DNA from: Colletotrichum lupini
Taxonomy: Eukaryota; Ascomycota; Sordariomycetes; Glomerellales; Glomerellaceae
Reading direction: 5' to 3'
Length of the DNA stretch: 64,000 nt
Assembly (NCBI RefSeq): GCF_023278565.1
Contig: NC_064680.1
Coordinates: forward strand, 2,046,001-2,110,000
The notes beneath the pieces are model-generated. The model did not search any database. It was not told where the DNA came from and worked only from the letters and a program-made list of their open reading frames with translations. This document shows positions 12,901 through 26,400 of the stretch, in pieces (position 1 is the stretch's first letter; the number at the start of each line of letters is the position of its first letter). A program made the translations under genes and the position numbers.

Positions 12901-13045
12901 GCCGCATCCGACGTGAAAGTGACGCGCGCCATCAGTGTTGTAGTTTCCAAGGCAAGTGCGACTGCATTGCTGCATTCCTGAACTGCGACGACGGGAATCT
13001 TCATTCGATACACAAGTTCCCCATTCCCAAAGAACAAGAAGCATA
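9924..13045. other. Intergenic 3.1 kb, divergent promoters
   Basis: No supported gene lies between the divergently oriented fumarate reductase and fasciclin genes. The longest frame (11186-11719, -) has no recognisable domain. Purine-rich G tracts lie at about 10000-10050 and 10480-10540. A copy of the recurrent AGGTACCTTACC element is at 12743-12754. Confidence 0.5.
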
Positions 13046-13896
13046 ATGAGACGGCCCACTGCCATAATACTTCTCTTGACCTGCACCGTAGTGACGGCCC
13101 AGCTCAGATCCCTCCCCGTCGAACGCTCCGGCCTCAACGGATACGCACCCCGCTTCTTCCGCCAGAAACCCATCGTAGAATCCGTAGACCCCGCCCCCGG
13201 TCCAGCCATGCCACCACCGCCGCCCTCAGACCCCCCCTCCTCCTCCGGCCCGGGCCAAGACGGAGGAGGAGGAGGAGGCGTGAGGCTCTCCGACGTAATG
13301 GGCCGTGACCGGAGCATCAACGTCTTCGCCGGCTTCACGCGCGACATCGAATCCGCCTCGCGCCGCCTCGACGACCAAGGGCGCAACACCACCGTGCTGG
13401 CGCCCCTCAACTCGGCCGTCGAGAAGCTGCCGCGGAAACCGTGGGAGGATCCCCGCGACTACCAGCAGCTCGGCGCCGACGCATACGAGGGCGACGACGG
13501 CAGGGATAAGGCGCAGAGGAACATTCAGCGGTTTGTTGAGGCGCACATGGTTGGCGTGAGCCCGTGGCCCGAGAATACAAAGGCCAAGACGATTGGTGAT
13601 GATAGGGATGTGTGGTGGGAGACCAAGGACGGTGTTAAGTTCGTAAGTCGATACCATGCTGTCCCTTTCTTTCCTTTTCTGTTTTGTTATCAATCATGTC
13701 GATATTGGGAAACTGACGAATAGTTTAGATCCAGCCTGGTAATATTGAGGTAGTAAGTGTAGCGAGTACTGTTGCCAATGGCGAAGTGGTATGTGATCCC
13801 AATGCTTTCTTTAACATCCCGTACGGTTTACCTTGTCGGGCTGTGAGTAACCATCGCACACAGTGGATTATCAAGGAGGTACGGAACTATGCCTAA
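13046..13896 (+). CDS. Secreted fasciclin (FAS1) domain protein
   Basis: Three exons join in phase: 13046-13642, 13729-13788 and 13864-13896, giving 229 residues. I chose the ATG at 13046 because MRRPTAIILLLTCTVVTAQ is a good signal peptide with likely cleavage after VTA. A disordered Pro/Gly-rich segment follows (SDPPSSSGPGQDGGGGGG). A compact FAS1 domain comes next: VRLSDVMGRDRSINVFAGF, then the hallmark NTTVLAPLNSAVEKLP, a hydrophobic-His stretch VEAHMVGVSPWP, and the closing strand IQPGNIEVVSVASTVANGEV followed by WIIKEVRNYA. FAS1 proteins in fungi are extracellular, vacuolar or wall-associated adhesion-type modules. There is no GPI-anchor or membrane signal at the C terminus. Exact location and ligand are unknown. 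Confidence 0.85.
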
Positions 13897-15182
13897 GGTA
13901 CCGTAGTCAGACTTCCCTATGAGCTATGAGCCATGAGCGAGAGTCCGCTGGAACGGCCACCCCAATACCCTCTATAGGATACAAATTTGTTTATTATCGT
14001 CACCAAGGCCCGTGGTGTGGCGGGGAATGTTAGCTCGTTCTGAATTGCCTCGCTCCCATGGGTCGCGGGTTCGAGTCCCGTTTTCTACTTGTAAAAATCC
14101 TTGCATCGTTACACTTGAGGCTGGTAAGAGTCTCCTCGGATCTTTCGTAAGCTCCCCATAGGGGGCTGAGCTTTTGCTGAGTTATTAGCTTTTGCTTTTG
14201 TTTGATGAATCGGCAATTAAAGCGTGGATGAATAGGTAGATGAATGATCAGCGAAGAATAGTAAACGAATATCCAAACGACACGGTAGAATGCAAGACAT
14301 ACAATAATGTTTATCACTTCTTCAAGGCACCCACCTACACAGTTCAGGCAAACAATCGGAATCGATTGGAAGTCATGCTACGCAGAAGAGAAAGTTCAAG
14401 ATTAAAATACATCAAGAATTCACAAGGGAGCTATTTCGAAAGACCAGTCATTGTGCGAACCAAACTCAACACCCTTCTGCCTGTCCACACAGTGACCCGA
14501 AATCGTAAAGCTCGAGGTTTTAGTTAATCCATCCAGGTGAAAGCATCGTTTCATCTTACTCAAAGAAAATAAAACAATAATGTTGCCAAGAAGACATTCA
14601 ACCTTGCGAAACAGAAACGGCCAAATCGGACTGTAAGTGACAGCAGAGGCGCGAGGAAACTCCTCATATTGTCAAGTTTGCAGCATTAATACTAAGCTGT
14701 CGGCGCAATTTGAGAGGAAGAAAGACTGCTTTTGCCATTCGGACATAAAGGTGGACCGAGCATGATAAGATCGTTATCTGCACGTGATGTGCGGAAGAAG
14801 CCGCACCTGGGGGCTTCATTCCAATCAGCCGCGAAGGGGTTTGAGCAGCAGCTTCCAAGCTTGGAGACCACTACGAATTTTCCCTACCTACGTGACGTCC
14901 TCGTAGATTTACGATACTGTAATCTGAGATAAGACGTTGGATCCCCATGTAGACATTATACCATTGGTAGCATCAGTCTGTAAGTGTCTTCAGTCTCGAC
15001 ACGATCCTCGGTCGCAGAGGACTGGCGGGCGAAGCAAAGCTTGCGCGGTTGCAGAGTCCAGCCACCCCCCTCAGACTCTTCGGGCGCAACTGAGGACAAC
15101 CCCTCTCTACCCTACCTTCTCTCTACTCTATATGCCAACGCGTCGCTAACGTCCGGAGTGGAAGAGGACGATCGATCTCAGG
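13897..15182. other. Intergenic between FAS1 gene and sin3
   Basis: About 1.3 kb without a supported protein gene. It contains a tRNA-like fragment near 14005-14092 (listed separately) and the upstream region of sin3. No other structure stood out. Confidence 0.5.
14030..14093 (+). other. Degenerate tRNA-like fragment
   Basis: The stretch contains a good T-arm, GCGGG TTCGAGT CCCGT (five base pairs with one G-U), and upstream a box-A-like TTAGCTCGTTCTG. However, I cannot build a full cloverleaf: the anticodon stem lacks its 3' half and the expected acceptor partner of TTTCTAC is missing upstream. I read it as a tRNA-derived remnant or pseudogene rather than a functional tRNA. A covariance-model scan would settle this. 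Confidence 0.3.
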
Positions 15183-18100
15183 ATGATGAGCGGGAAACCC
15201 GCTGACGAGGTGGACGCCTACGAGCGCGAGGCCGAAAATCGTCGCCGCCTCCAAAAAGCCGAAGAAATGGAACGACGCGAACAAGAACAAGCCGAGAGAC
15301 GCCGCCGAGACGGCTACCCCCCCGGCCCACCCCATCACAGCAATGCTGGCTCTATCCCCATACACCAGCCCGTCGCATCTCGCGCGATGGGCGCAATCCA
15401 CAGCCCCGGCGGCCTGCTCGCAAACCACGGCTCAGGCTCGTCCGGACCGCCCATGCCTCTCGGCGCCCCCTCGGGGCCTGGCGCAAACTTCGGCGGTCCC
15501 CTTCAACCCGATAACAGTAGACCTCCGCCGCACGGGGGTCCGAACAATCCCAATACCCAGCACCAGATGTTCGCGCCGATCCCGCACACGACCGTCCCCC
15601 CCAGTAACTCCCTAGGCGCTGCCAGCGGTGGTCCACCTGTTTTTGGAGGGCCGCTACAGCAGCGCGAGGGCCAACCTCCGATGCAACAAGGGCCTCCTTT
15701 CGGCGGCAGTGGTGGGAATACTGGAGGCGCTGCCCCCGGTGCTGCTGGCGGTCAAAGTCAAGGGCCGCCAGGTCAGCAAGGCCAAGGCGGCATTGCCCAA
15801 GGCCAACAACCCATCTTGAATGTAAGTTGAAATAAGTCATTTGTAAACTTGCCAGATGAAGAAGGAGGCAGCCGCGAACCCTTTGCCGATGCTCTTACCT
15901 GTGGCTGGACGCATCCAAAGTGGAAACCGATGTGGGCTGGTGCGCCGATACGGCGCATGGTGCCCAGGCAGGATGCAGTGCCGCCCCGCGTGCATATTCC
16001 GTCCTTCCATCTCGCTACGTCCATTTGCGCATCGCCTTGTCTTCATCATCTTCCCATCTGCCCAGTTCCCCCCCAGAACCATGCGCATCAAATTCTCCTC
16101 TCTGTAGCCTGCAAACCCAATGCAACCGCGGTCATGGATACGCCCATCATGGTCAAAGTAAAGCTTGGTTTCGGGTTAAATGTTTTGTTTGTCATCGGTC
16201 AGAGCTAACTATGAATGGCAGGATGCCTTGACGTATCTTGACCAGGTCAAGGTACAGTTCCACGACCAGCCAGACGTGTACAATCGGTTCCTCGACATTA
16301 TGAAAGACTTCAAAAGCCAGGCGTATGTGATTAATCCGTTGTTCAGGTGACACAACTGACCAAAGCAGCATTGACACTCCTGGGGTCATTAATCGCGTCT
16401 CGGAGCTATTCGCTGGTCATCCGAACCTAATCCAGGGCTTCAATACCTTCCTGCCACCAGGATACCGGATTGAATGCGGCGCTGGCAACGACCCTAACAC
16501 CATCAGGGTCACCACCCCTATGGGCACGACTGTTCAGTCCATTGCTGGCCGAGGAACGCAGGTTGAAGGTCATCCACACCCTAACGGTGCTTCTCAGCCG
16601 CTCTTTCCTCAGCGTGGAAACAATTGGCAACAGCAGCAGCAACAGCCTCAGCAGCAGCAACAGCAACAACAACCGCCGCCCCAGCAGCCGCAACACAGCA
16701 TCGAGAGCCCTGAAGCGAACTTTAGTACGCCTGCGTTTATGAACCAGGGTCACGTCGCGCCTTTCGAGGGTCCTGGTGGAAGTCAGCAGCGTGGTCCTCC
16801 GGCGCAAGGCGCTGCCCACGCGAACAACGCGCAGCAGCCTCCTCGCAATGCGCAGACCCCTACTCCGGTAACGGGACCCGCAAATCTGAACGGCGCGACC
16901 AACCAGCAACAACAACAGGCAAACCTAGAGCGCCGTGGGCCGGTAGAGTTCAACCATGCCATCAGCTACGTGAACAAAATCAAGGTCAGTCTAACTGGAC
17001 TTTTTTCTTGCTATCCATATCCCGCTTCAGTCTGAGGCCTCGCGCACTAACCACGCCGCAGAACCGCTTTCAGGATAAGCCTGAGATTTACAAACAATTC
17101 CTTGAAATTCTCCAGACTTATCAGCGCGAACAAAAGCCGATCCAGGACGTGTACGCCCAAGTCACGACTTTGTTCCACACTGCACCTGACCTACTCGAAG
17201 ATTTCAAGCAGTTCTTGCCCGAATCTGCTGGACAAGGAGGAAAGGGAACACCCGGACGGCCTGGCGATGAGCTTCCGCCTGGCCCTGGCCCTAACCAAAC
17301 ACCTCAGCCGACTATGAGCGGCCAGAAGATGCCTCCCTTGGGAAGCTTTGCTCCCCCAAGTGCCTCCAAGGAGAACAACAAGAAGCGACCTAGAACTGAC
17401 AAGCAGACGCCCGTTCCTGCGCCGCCCATCGTGGAGGCTGCTGTCTCAGCCAACCGAGCTGTTACTGGCGCTCTCCCCCCTGCGGCCGTCAACAACAAGC
17501 GAACCAAGATGTCTCACAACAAGGCGCTGGCTTCCGATGCCCCCGCGGTTGAGCCGACACTGACGCCGATATTGCCAGAGCCTTTGGGACCTCCCGCGTC
17601 GACCACCTCGAACTCTGATGAGATCGCCTTCTTCGAGAAGGTTAAGAAGTACCTCAGCAACAAGACGTCTTTCAACGAGTTTCTCAAAGTCTGCAACTTG
17701 TTCAGTCAATCCATCATCGACCGCAACACAGTGTTTCACAAGGGCAGCGTCTTCTTTGCCGCAAATCCCGAGCTGTTAGGTTTCTGGAAGGCGTTCCTCA
17801 AGTACGAGCCGCATGACGAAATCGTCGATAACAGACCCGCGCCTCCGAGCGGCAAAGTGTCATTGAGCAACTGCCGAGGCTATGGGCCTAGTTATCGTCT
17901 TCTTCCCAAAAGGGTATGTCAGCCAGACTTGTTGTCTTATTTGCACTCGCTAACCATTAATCAGGAGCGTCTCAAGCCTTGCAGCGGCCGCGATGAACTC
18001 TGCAATTCCGTGTTGAACGACGACTGGGCGTCGCACCCAACCTGGGCCTCTGAAGATTCCGGATTTGTCGCGCATCGTAAGAACGGCTTCGAAGAGGGTT

Positions 18101-20268
18101 TGCATCGCATCGAGGAAGAACGCCACGACTACGACTTCAATATCGAGGCAAACCTCAAGTGCATCCAACTCTTGGAGCCTGTCGCCCAGCAAATCAGCGT
18201 CATGTCGCCTGCGGAGAGAGAGCACTTCCAGATGCCGCAGGCCTTGGCTGGACACAGTACCTCGGTCTTCAAGCGTGTCTGCAAGAAGATTTATGGTGAA
18301 AAGGGTCCCGAAGTCGTCAACGACTTGTTCAGCAACCCGCTGAATGTAGTTCCGATTGTGTTGACCAGAATGAAGCAAAAGGATGAGGAATGGCGCTTCT
18401 CACAGCGTGAATGGGAGAAGGTGTGGCATGCTCAAGTTGAGCACATGCACCTCAAGAGTCTCGACCATATGGGCATCCTCGTCAAGCAGACCGACAAGAG
18501 GAACCTCTCAGCTAAACACCTTGTCGACGTCATCAAGACGAAGGCCGAGGAGCAGAGGCGCCAGCGCAGCTTGAAGGGCAAAGCCCCGCGTCATCAGTTG
18601 GTTTGGGACTTCAACGACAAGAAGGTTGTCGTTGAGCTGCTTCGTCTGATGATGCTCTACACTGTCAGCAGTGGTCAGCATAGCGTGCCAGAGAAGGAGC
18701 GTATTGCCGACTTCTTCGAGACATTCATCCCTGCATTCTTCGATATTCCCGAGGAAGAATTGGAAGGTCGTCTACCGAGGCTGCAAGATGTATCGGAAGA
18801 GGATGAGGCTGAAGAGGCCGTCCCTACCGAACTGACTAACGGCCGCAGCCGCCGTGCCGGTAGAAGGGGTGATTTACTCCGTGGCGTGCTCGATCCTGGC
18901 CGCAACGGCTCTAAGCCGCGTGCGCAAAAGGAGGGAAGCGCGGCGTCTGGCAGCAAAGAGACGACGCCCGAAGTTGGGTCAGCGAACGAGGAAGAAATGC
19001 CCGATGCTCCCGAGGATGGTACTGGCCCCGACGTGTCTAACGACCGCTGGATGCCGATTGTCCCGCAGCCTATAGTCACGACTGGGGACGATGCTCTCCT
19101 CACTGCTGATGGTGAACTGAAGGCTGATGGCTTCTTCTCGCGGCCTTGGCACAACTTCTTCTGCAACCAAACCATATTCGTCTTCTTCAACGTGTTCCAG
19201 ACGATTTACACCCGTCTCAGAGATGTTAAGGAGAGCAAGGAGAGCGTCGTCGAAGAGGTTAACCGCGTCAACCGACCTCGTCCCGCCAAGGATATTGGCT
19301 TGGCCGACAACACCCTCAACTACTTCGGCCCTCATGACGACCCTGAGAGCTTCTGGCCGAAGACCCTTGAGCTTGTTGAAGAATACATCACCGGCGATAT
19401 CGACGAGGTCCGTTACCAGGATGTTTTACGCCACTACTACCTTAAGAGCGGTTGGAAGCTGTACACCATACAGGACCTCCTCAAGACTCTGTGTCGTCTC
19501 GCTCTCACCTGCAGCAGCACTGATGCGAAGGAGAAGACTCCGGACATCATTCAGCAGTACCTCCACAGCCGAGAGAAGGAGGAGACAAACTACCAGTCAG
19601 AGATCGCTGCCCGCAAGTACGCAGAGAAGTGCGTCAAGGACGGCGAGATGTTTGTCATCTGTTGGGTAAGTCCACTTGAACACCACTTTCTCTCTCTATC
19701 TTGTTTCTAACACATTTCACAGTTCCCGCTCAAATCGGAAGCCTCTGTCCGTTGGCTGCAGCGTGAAGACACCACCTTCTACATGGATGAGATGAAGGCC
19801 AAGGATCGCTGGCAATACTACATCTCGTCCTTCATCCAAGTCGAGCCGACAGAAGGTGTGCCACGGCACAAGCTCCAAAAGACAGTGTTGGCCCGCAATC
19901 TTCCTTCTAGCGACGAGAAGTTTGAGGACAGCCACATTCCCAAGCCCATCTCGTTCGATGAAGACCTTTCCATCAGTATCTGTCTGAACTCGAGCAAGAT
20001 GGTGTGGAAGGCTGGTACATCTGAGTACTTTGTCTACGACAACGTTCCCAAGGACAAGGAGGGCCAGGAGCGACACCTCGAGAGGCTCAAGAATGCGAGT
20101 AACAAGCGCGACACGAAGCTTCGCGAGAAGTTTGTCTTCAACAGCCCCTGGATGAAGGGCATGAGCCAGTCCGACGTACAAAAGTCCAACGAGGGATGGT
20201 CAAAGTGGCTCAAGGATGGCATCGCACCCGCCTCGGACGCAGGGGACGCAATGGACACCGCAGAGTAG
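15183..20268 (+). CDS. sin3: Sin3 histone deacetylase corepressor scaffold
   Basis: Six exons join in phase: 15183-15821, 16222-16322, 16369-16984, 17062-17913, 17965-19665 and 19723-20268, giving about 1484 residues. The first 213 residues are disordered and Pro/Gly/Gln-rich. Three paired amphipathic helix domains follow. PAH1 starts at about 214 ([20 protein letters not shown]). PAH2 is at about 436-505 ([12 protein letters not shown], then [16 protein letters not shown]). PAH3 is at about 637-700 ([19 protein letters not shown]). The HDAC-interacting region begins near residue 719 ([17 protein letters not shown]), and a Sin3 C-terminal domain fills the last third. Sin3 tethers Rpd3-type deacetylases to DNA-bound regulators in the nucleus. 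A polyglutamine tract separates PAH1 from PAH2. Intron 1 is 400 nt, far longer than its neighbours and placed exactly before PAH1. Confidence 0.97.
16628..16695 (+). repeat. CAG/CAA trinucleotide tract (polyGln in Sin3)
   Basis: An imperfect CAG/CAA array inside the third sin3 exon encodes a Gln-rich linker with Pro interruptions between PAH1 and PAH2. Its length is likely to vary between strains. Confidence 0.85.
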
Positions 20269-21577
20269 TGAAGTGGTGATCCAGCGGAACCGGCGTTTTA
20301 AGGTGGCGCGGGCAAAGAAGTTGGCAACATGTGTGAGATCGGAGACAAGATGGGCGAAGGCTGAAAGTTCACAATTACGAAGATACCAGGCGGCATAGCG
20401 GTGCAGAGCGGCATGGCTGCCATGTTACCCCAACTTTACATGGATTTGGTCTTCTCTTGATGCCCTGACCACGATCGTTGAATCCGTGGAACGGGTTGGC
20501 ATGGGAATGGCGTGGGAAAGGTTCGGCGTTACATGACTCCTTTTTTTCCTTATTTTTCGACCTGATTGCAGAAAGAAGAGTAGAGTGGGGAGGCTTTGGC
20601 AGATGATTCTCTCTTTTTCACGGACATTCATCATGAGAGAGAGCGAGTTGCGCCTCCTTTTGCGACTCATTCCTTTTCAGTCTTCTCTTTCCTGCAAATG
20701 TACAATAATTGTAGTTGCGCAAAATAAAAAAGGTCTTACAAGCATAAAATCTCGATTCAAACTTTGTACCTGTTTGTCACTTCAAAAGTCCCAGGTACCT
20801 TACATGGCATCGGGTAGCAAAGTAAGTCCCACACCTTCGGGGCCGATGTCGCGGCGTCGACGCTTCGGCCACCGCGTTAATTATGCACGAAGCCGCAAAA
20901 GTCTCTTCTTCACAACGCAATAAGTAGGTAGTGCAGGAAATGGGGAATTGACACAGCCACAGTTCCATTTGTCTACTTGTAAATTCTTCTTTAGGAGGGG
21001 CCGAAGATGTAACACGGGTGGATCTTATCAGATCATCTAATCAGTCAAATCTCCCAGGATCTATCCGAGAACGGTGCATGAGGAAGCGCAGAAAAACGCA
21101 AGAAAAAGACGCAAACCACGGCAGCCAAGTGGGCACTTGTGGTCTTAGTCTCTAGGTAAGGTGTGGTAAGGAAGAAGTTTTTGCGGTCGTCGGATTCGTG
21201 ATATTAGGTAAAAAGATCTGCAATGGCCGCCCATTGCGCTATATCTAAAACTTGGTATACTTTTGTCTTTTTTTGTCCTTTTGAGGTTTTTAAATTTTCC
21301 TTCAGTAGTCTTGGAGCCCGCCCATCGGCTCAGGTACCATGACGCGAGACCAAAAAGCAAAAAGTGGTGTGCGTCAAGTCTTCTGCAGTCTGCACAACCA
21401 CCAGCGTCACATGCGGCAAAGCCGCTGACTCTGCGCGTGTGTACGTGGGTGCTCGACGGGGTCACGGCCCCACGTTCCTGCCAATTACTTGATTTGGACC
21501 GTACGAACTCGGAGCTCCGAGACTTCTACTTTTGGGAGAGGGGGAATCTTGAAATTCTGCTGCAATTGAGTGTCCGT
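20269..21577. other. Intergenic, convergent 3' ends of sin3 and erg10
   Basis: About 1.3 kb with no supported gene. It has short T-rich tracts (20541-20560, 21262-21275) and a copy of AGGTACCTTAC at 20793-20803. It is presumably 3' UTRs plus spacer. Confidence 0.5.
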
Positions 21578-22984
<1,407 letters not shown>

Positions 22985-23496
22985 TTTGAAGGTGGATATG
23001 TTGGATGTTTGGGTTTGGATGAAAGAAGGAGAGTTTCTTCAAGGATGAGCCGGGAACCGTTCCTACTTAACTGTGAAGAGAGAAGGAAGTAAACAGTTTT
23101 TTGTTGGGCAAGTGTCACTAATCAGAAAGAGCTGCTTCCAATCACCCCTCGCCGCCTTTTTGGATGTTTGGTGGGGTTGCTCCGACCCTGCACCGCTCCG
23201 GTGGCTTTGTCCACAGCTGGGACCTTGTGGCGCAGTAGGTAAGGTAGCTCTCTGTCGGAGGTCCCCTGTCCCAAGCTCCACTGTACCTGCTTGACTAGCG
23301 TTGGCCGTGCGACCAATTGACATAGCTTCAGCCACTCAGCCTTGCAGCCACACTTCTAATTTAGCCACAATGTAGCCTTGCCAGAAACTTTGCGCCGCCG
23401 TCATGCTGGGAACGCGACTGCGCGTGGACTAGAATTTCAGCAGGCTTCTAGCAACCCACGACAAAAAGTTCATCTCCTGCACCCCTAGACGCCAAG
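22985..23496. promoter_or_regulatory. Shared divergent promoter of erg10 and snu114
   Basis: The two start codons are 512 bp apart on opposite strands, so both promoters must lie in or near this interval. It contains GTAAGGTA at about 23237-23244, a member of the recurrent GTACCTTAC-type element. I did not find a convincing TATA box. Confidence 0.6.
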
Positions 23497-26400
23497 ATGG
23501 ATGATTTATACGACGAGTAAGTAACCATATCATTATTTTGGCCGAGAATATAGTTCGACTGACAATTGTTATCATAGGTTCGGTAACTTCATCGGCGAGG
23601 ATGTCGGCTCTGAAGAGGCGTCTGAAAGAGGGGCGGAGGGCGATTACGTCTACGGCGATGATGCTAGCGAGGCGCCCGCACCCACTGGTCAAGAATTGAT
23701 GGAAATTGACGGCATGTATATCTTGCTTTTGCGCCGATGGAAGTTAACTAACCTGGGGGAACAGATGATGGCCCATCAAATGCGATCATTCTGCACGAGG
23801 ACAAACAATACTACCCGACGGCACAGCAAGTATACGGAGATGAAGTCGAAGTCCTTGTACGAGAGGAAGATGAGCAGTTGCTCTCGCAGCCGATCATAGC
23901 GCCCGTCGAGCAGAAGAAGTTCAACATCGAAGAGGTCGACCTACCACCCGTATTCTTTGAGCGCAGCTTCATGACAGACCTCATGAACTTCCCCGATCAA
24001 ATACGGAATGTTGCGTTGGCAGGACACCTCCATCACGGAAAGACGGCATTTATGGATATGCTGGTGTTGGAAACCCATGATATCACAGACAGGCTCGAGC
24101 GCCGGGTCGGCAAGAAGAGAGACGAGCAGCTGAGATATACCGACGTCCACGTTGTGGAACGGGAAAGAGGCGTATCGATCAAGGCTTCGCCCATGAGCTT
24201 GGTTCTTCCGAGTTCCAAAGGAAAATCCCATCTGATTAACATTCTGGATACCCCCGGCCACGTCAACTTTGTTGATGAGGTCGCAGCCAGTCTGAGATTA
24301 GCCGACGGAGTCTGTCTGGTTGTCGACGTTGTGGAGGGCGTTCAGGTCAACACGGAGCAAATCATCAAGCATGCTGTTCTGGAGGATATCCCGCTGACGC
24401 TCATTGTCAACAAGATGGACCGCCTCATCTTGGAGCTGAAGCTGCCGCCCAAGGATGCCTACTTCAAGCTTAAGCACGTCATCGAGGAGGTCAACACGGT
24501 AATCGAAAACACTATCCCGGGCAAGGGCGAGGAAAGACGGATAAGCCCCGAGAAGGGCAATGTTCTTTTTGCTTGCACGGACATGGGGTGGTGCTTCACC
24601 CTGCAGTCATTCGCGAAGATGTACGCAGACACGTACGGCGGCATCAACACCGAGGATTTCGCGAAGAGGTTATGGGGCGATATTTACTTCAACCCCGAGA
24701 AACGAAACTTCACCCGCAAGCCGCTAGAGCCACGATCGAGCCGATCCTTTGTCAACTTCGTTCTGGAGCCTATTTACAAGATCTTTACGCACACAATCAG
24801 CGACAGCCCAGAGGAATTGAAGATTGTCTTGGGCAGCCTCGGCATCACCTTGAAGCCTTCTCAGTACAAGGCTGACGCTAAGGTGCTGTTAAAACTGGTC
24901 TGCGAGCAGTTCTTCGGTCCCTCAACAGGATTCGTCGACATGATCGTAGGCCACATCCCTTCACCTGACCAGTCTGCGGAGAAGTACTTGGAAAAGTACT
25001 ACACTGGCCCTCTGGATACGAAGTTGGCTCAGTCCATGAAGGCTTGCAACCAAGACGGTCCGCTGGTAATTCACGTAACAAAACTTTTCAGCACCGCAGA
25101 CGCCAAGAGCTTTTATTCGTTTGGTCGCGTGCTAAGTGGCACAGCTCATCCTGGCTCGCAAGTCCGAGTTCTTGGAGAGGGGTACTCGATAGATGACGAC
25201 GAAGACATGGCTATGGCAACGATTTCTGACGTCTTCATCGCAGAGTCGAGGTATAACATTCCGACGGACGGCGTGCCGGCGGGCAATTTCGTACTGCTCG
25301 GTGGAGTCGACAACTCCATCGTCAAAACGGCAACACTCATCCCGCCGAAGCTTGAAGATGATGAGGATCCTTACATCTTTAAGCCTGTCACACATTTCAC
25401 CGAGTCTGTACTCAAGGTAGCCGTCGAGCCCATCAACCCGTCAGAATTACCCAAGATGCTTGACGGTCTGCGGAAAATCCAAAAGAGCTATCCGCTCATT
25501 ACTACGAAGGTTGAGGAATCGGGAGAACACATCGTCTTGGGCACTGGCGAATTGTACATGGACTGTGTTCTCCATGACCTTAGACGCCTCTACGCCGATA
25601 TGGAGATTAAGATTTCGGATCCAGTAACTCGCTTCTGCGAGACAGTCGTTGAGCAGTCAGCGACCAAATGCTACGCCATCACGCCGAACAAGAAGAACAA
25701 GATTACGATGGTTGCCGAGCAGCTAGATAAGGGCATCTCGGAAGACATTGAGTCAGGCAAGGTCAAGATCAAGGACCCTATTCGCAAGACAGCCAAATAC
25801 TTCGAAGACACCTATGGATGGGACAAGCTGGCAGCGAGAAGCATCTGGGCATTTGGTCCCGATGAGATGGGCCCTAACATTCTGCAGGACGACACGTTGC
25901 CCTCAGAGGTAATGTCTCCTCCCTCCACTTTCAGACAAATAGGCAATGGGCTAACAAAACTCCAGGTCGACAAGAAGCTCTTGACGACGGTCAAGGAAAC
26001 CATTCGCCAAGGCTTCAGCTGGGCAACTAGAGAAGGGCCCCTGTGCGAAGAACGTGAGTCCTTATTTCCCTTACCCCTTGTTAGCATCCGCCTCCTGTCT
26101 ATTGTCTTGTCCTTGGAACCTTCCTGGTATCCTGCCATTGGTCCCCAAGCAGGCGGGACTAGCTCCCGGGAGGGTCCTACACACATGGGACCGGGGTTGG
26201 GGTTGGGTTTTTGGGCATGGCTTGCATTCGCAGCGAGACTATGGTCCCCTCATCTTACCCCGACCTGTCAAAACAAAAACCTGCTTCTGCGCACGAGACC
26301 TCATTCAACAACCATGCCTTTTAGGAGGGGGCTGTGGTTGACCGGGGATGGGGGCACGGCCCTTAGCAGATATCTAGTCCCCACATCAGGCCATTCCCCA

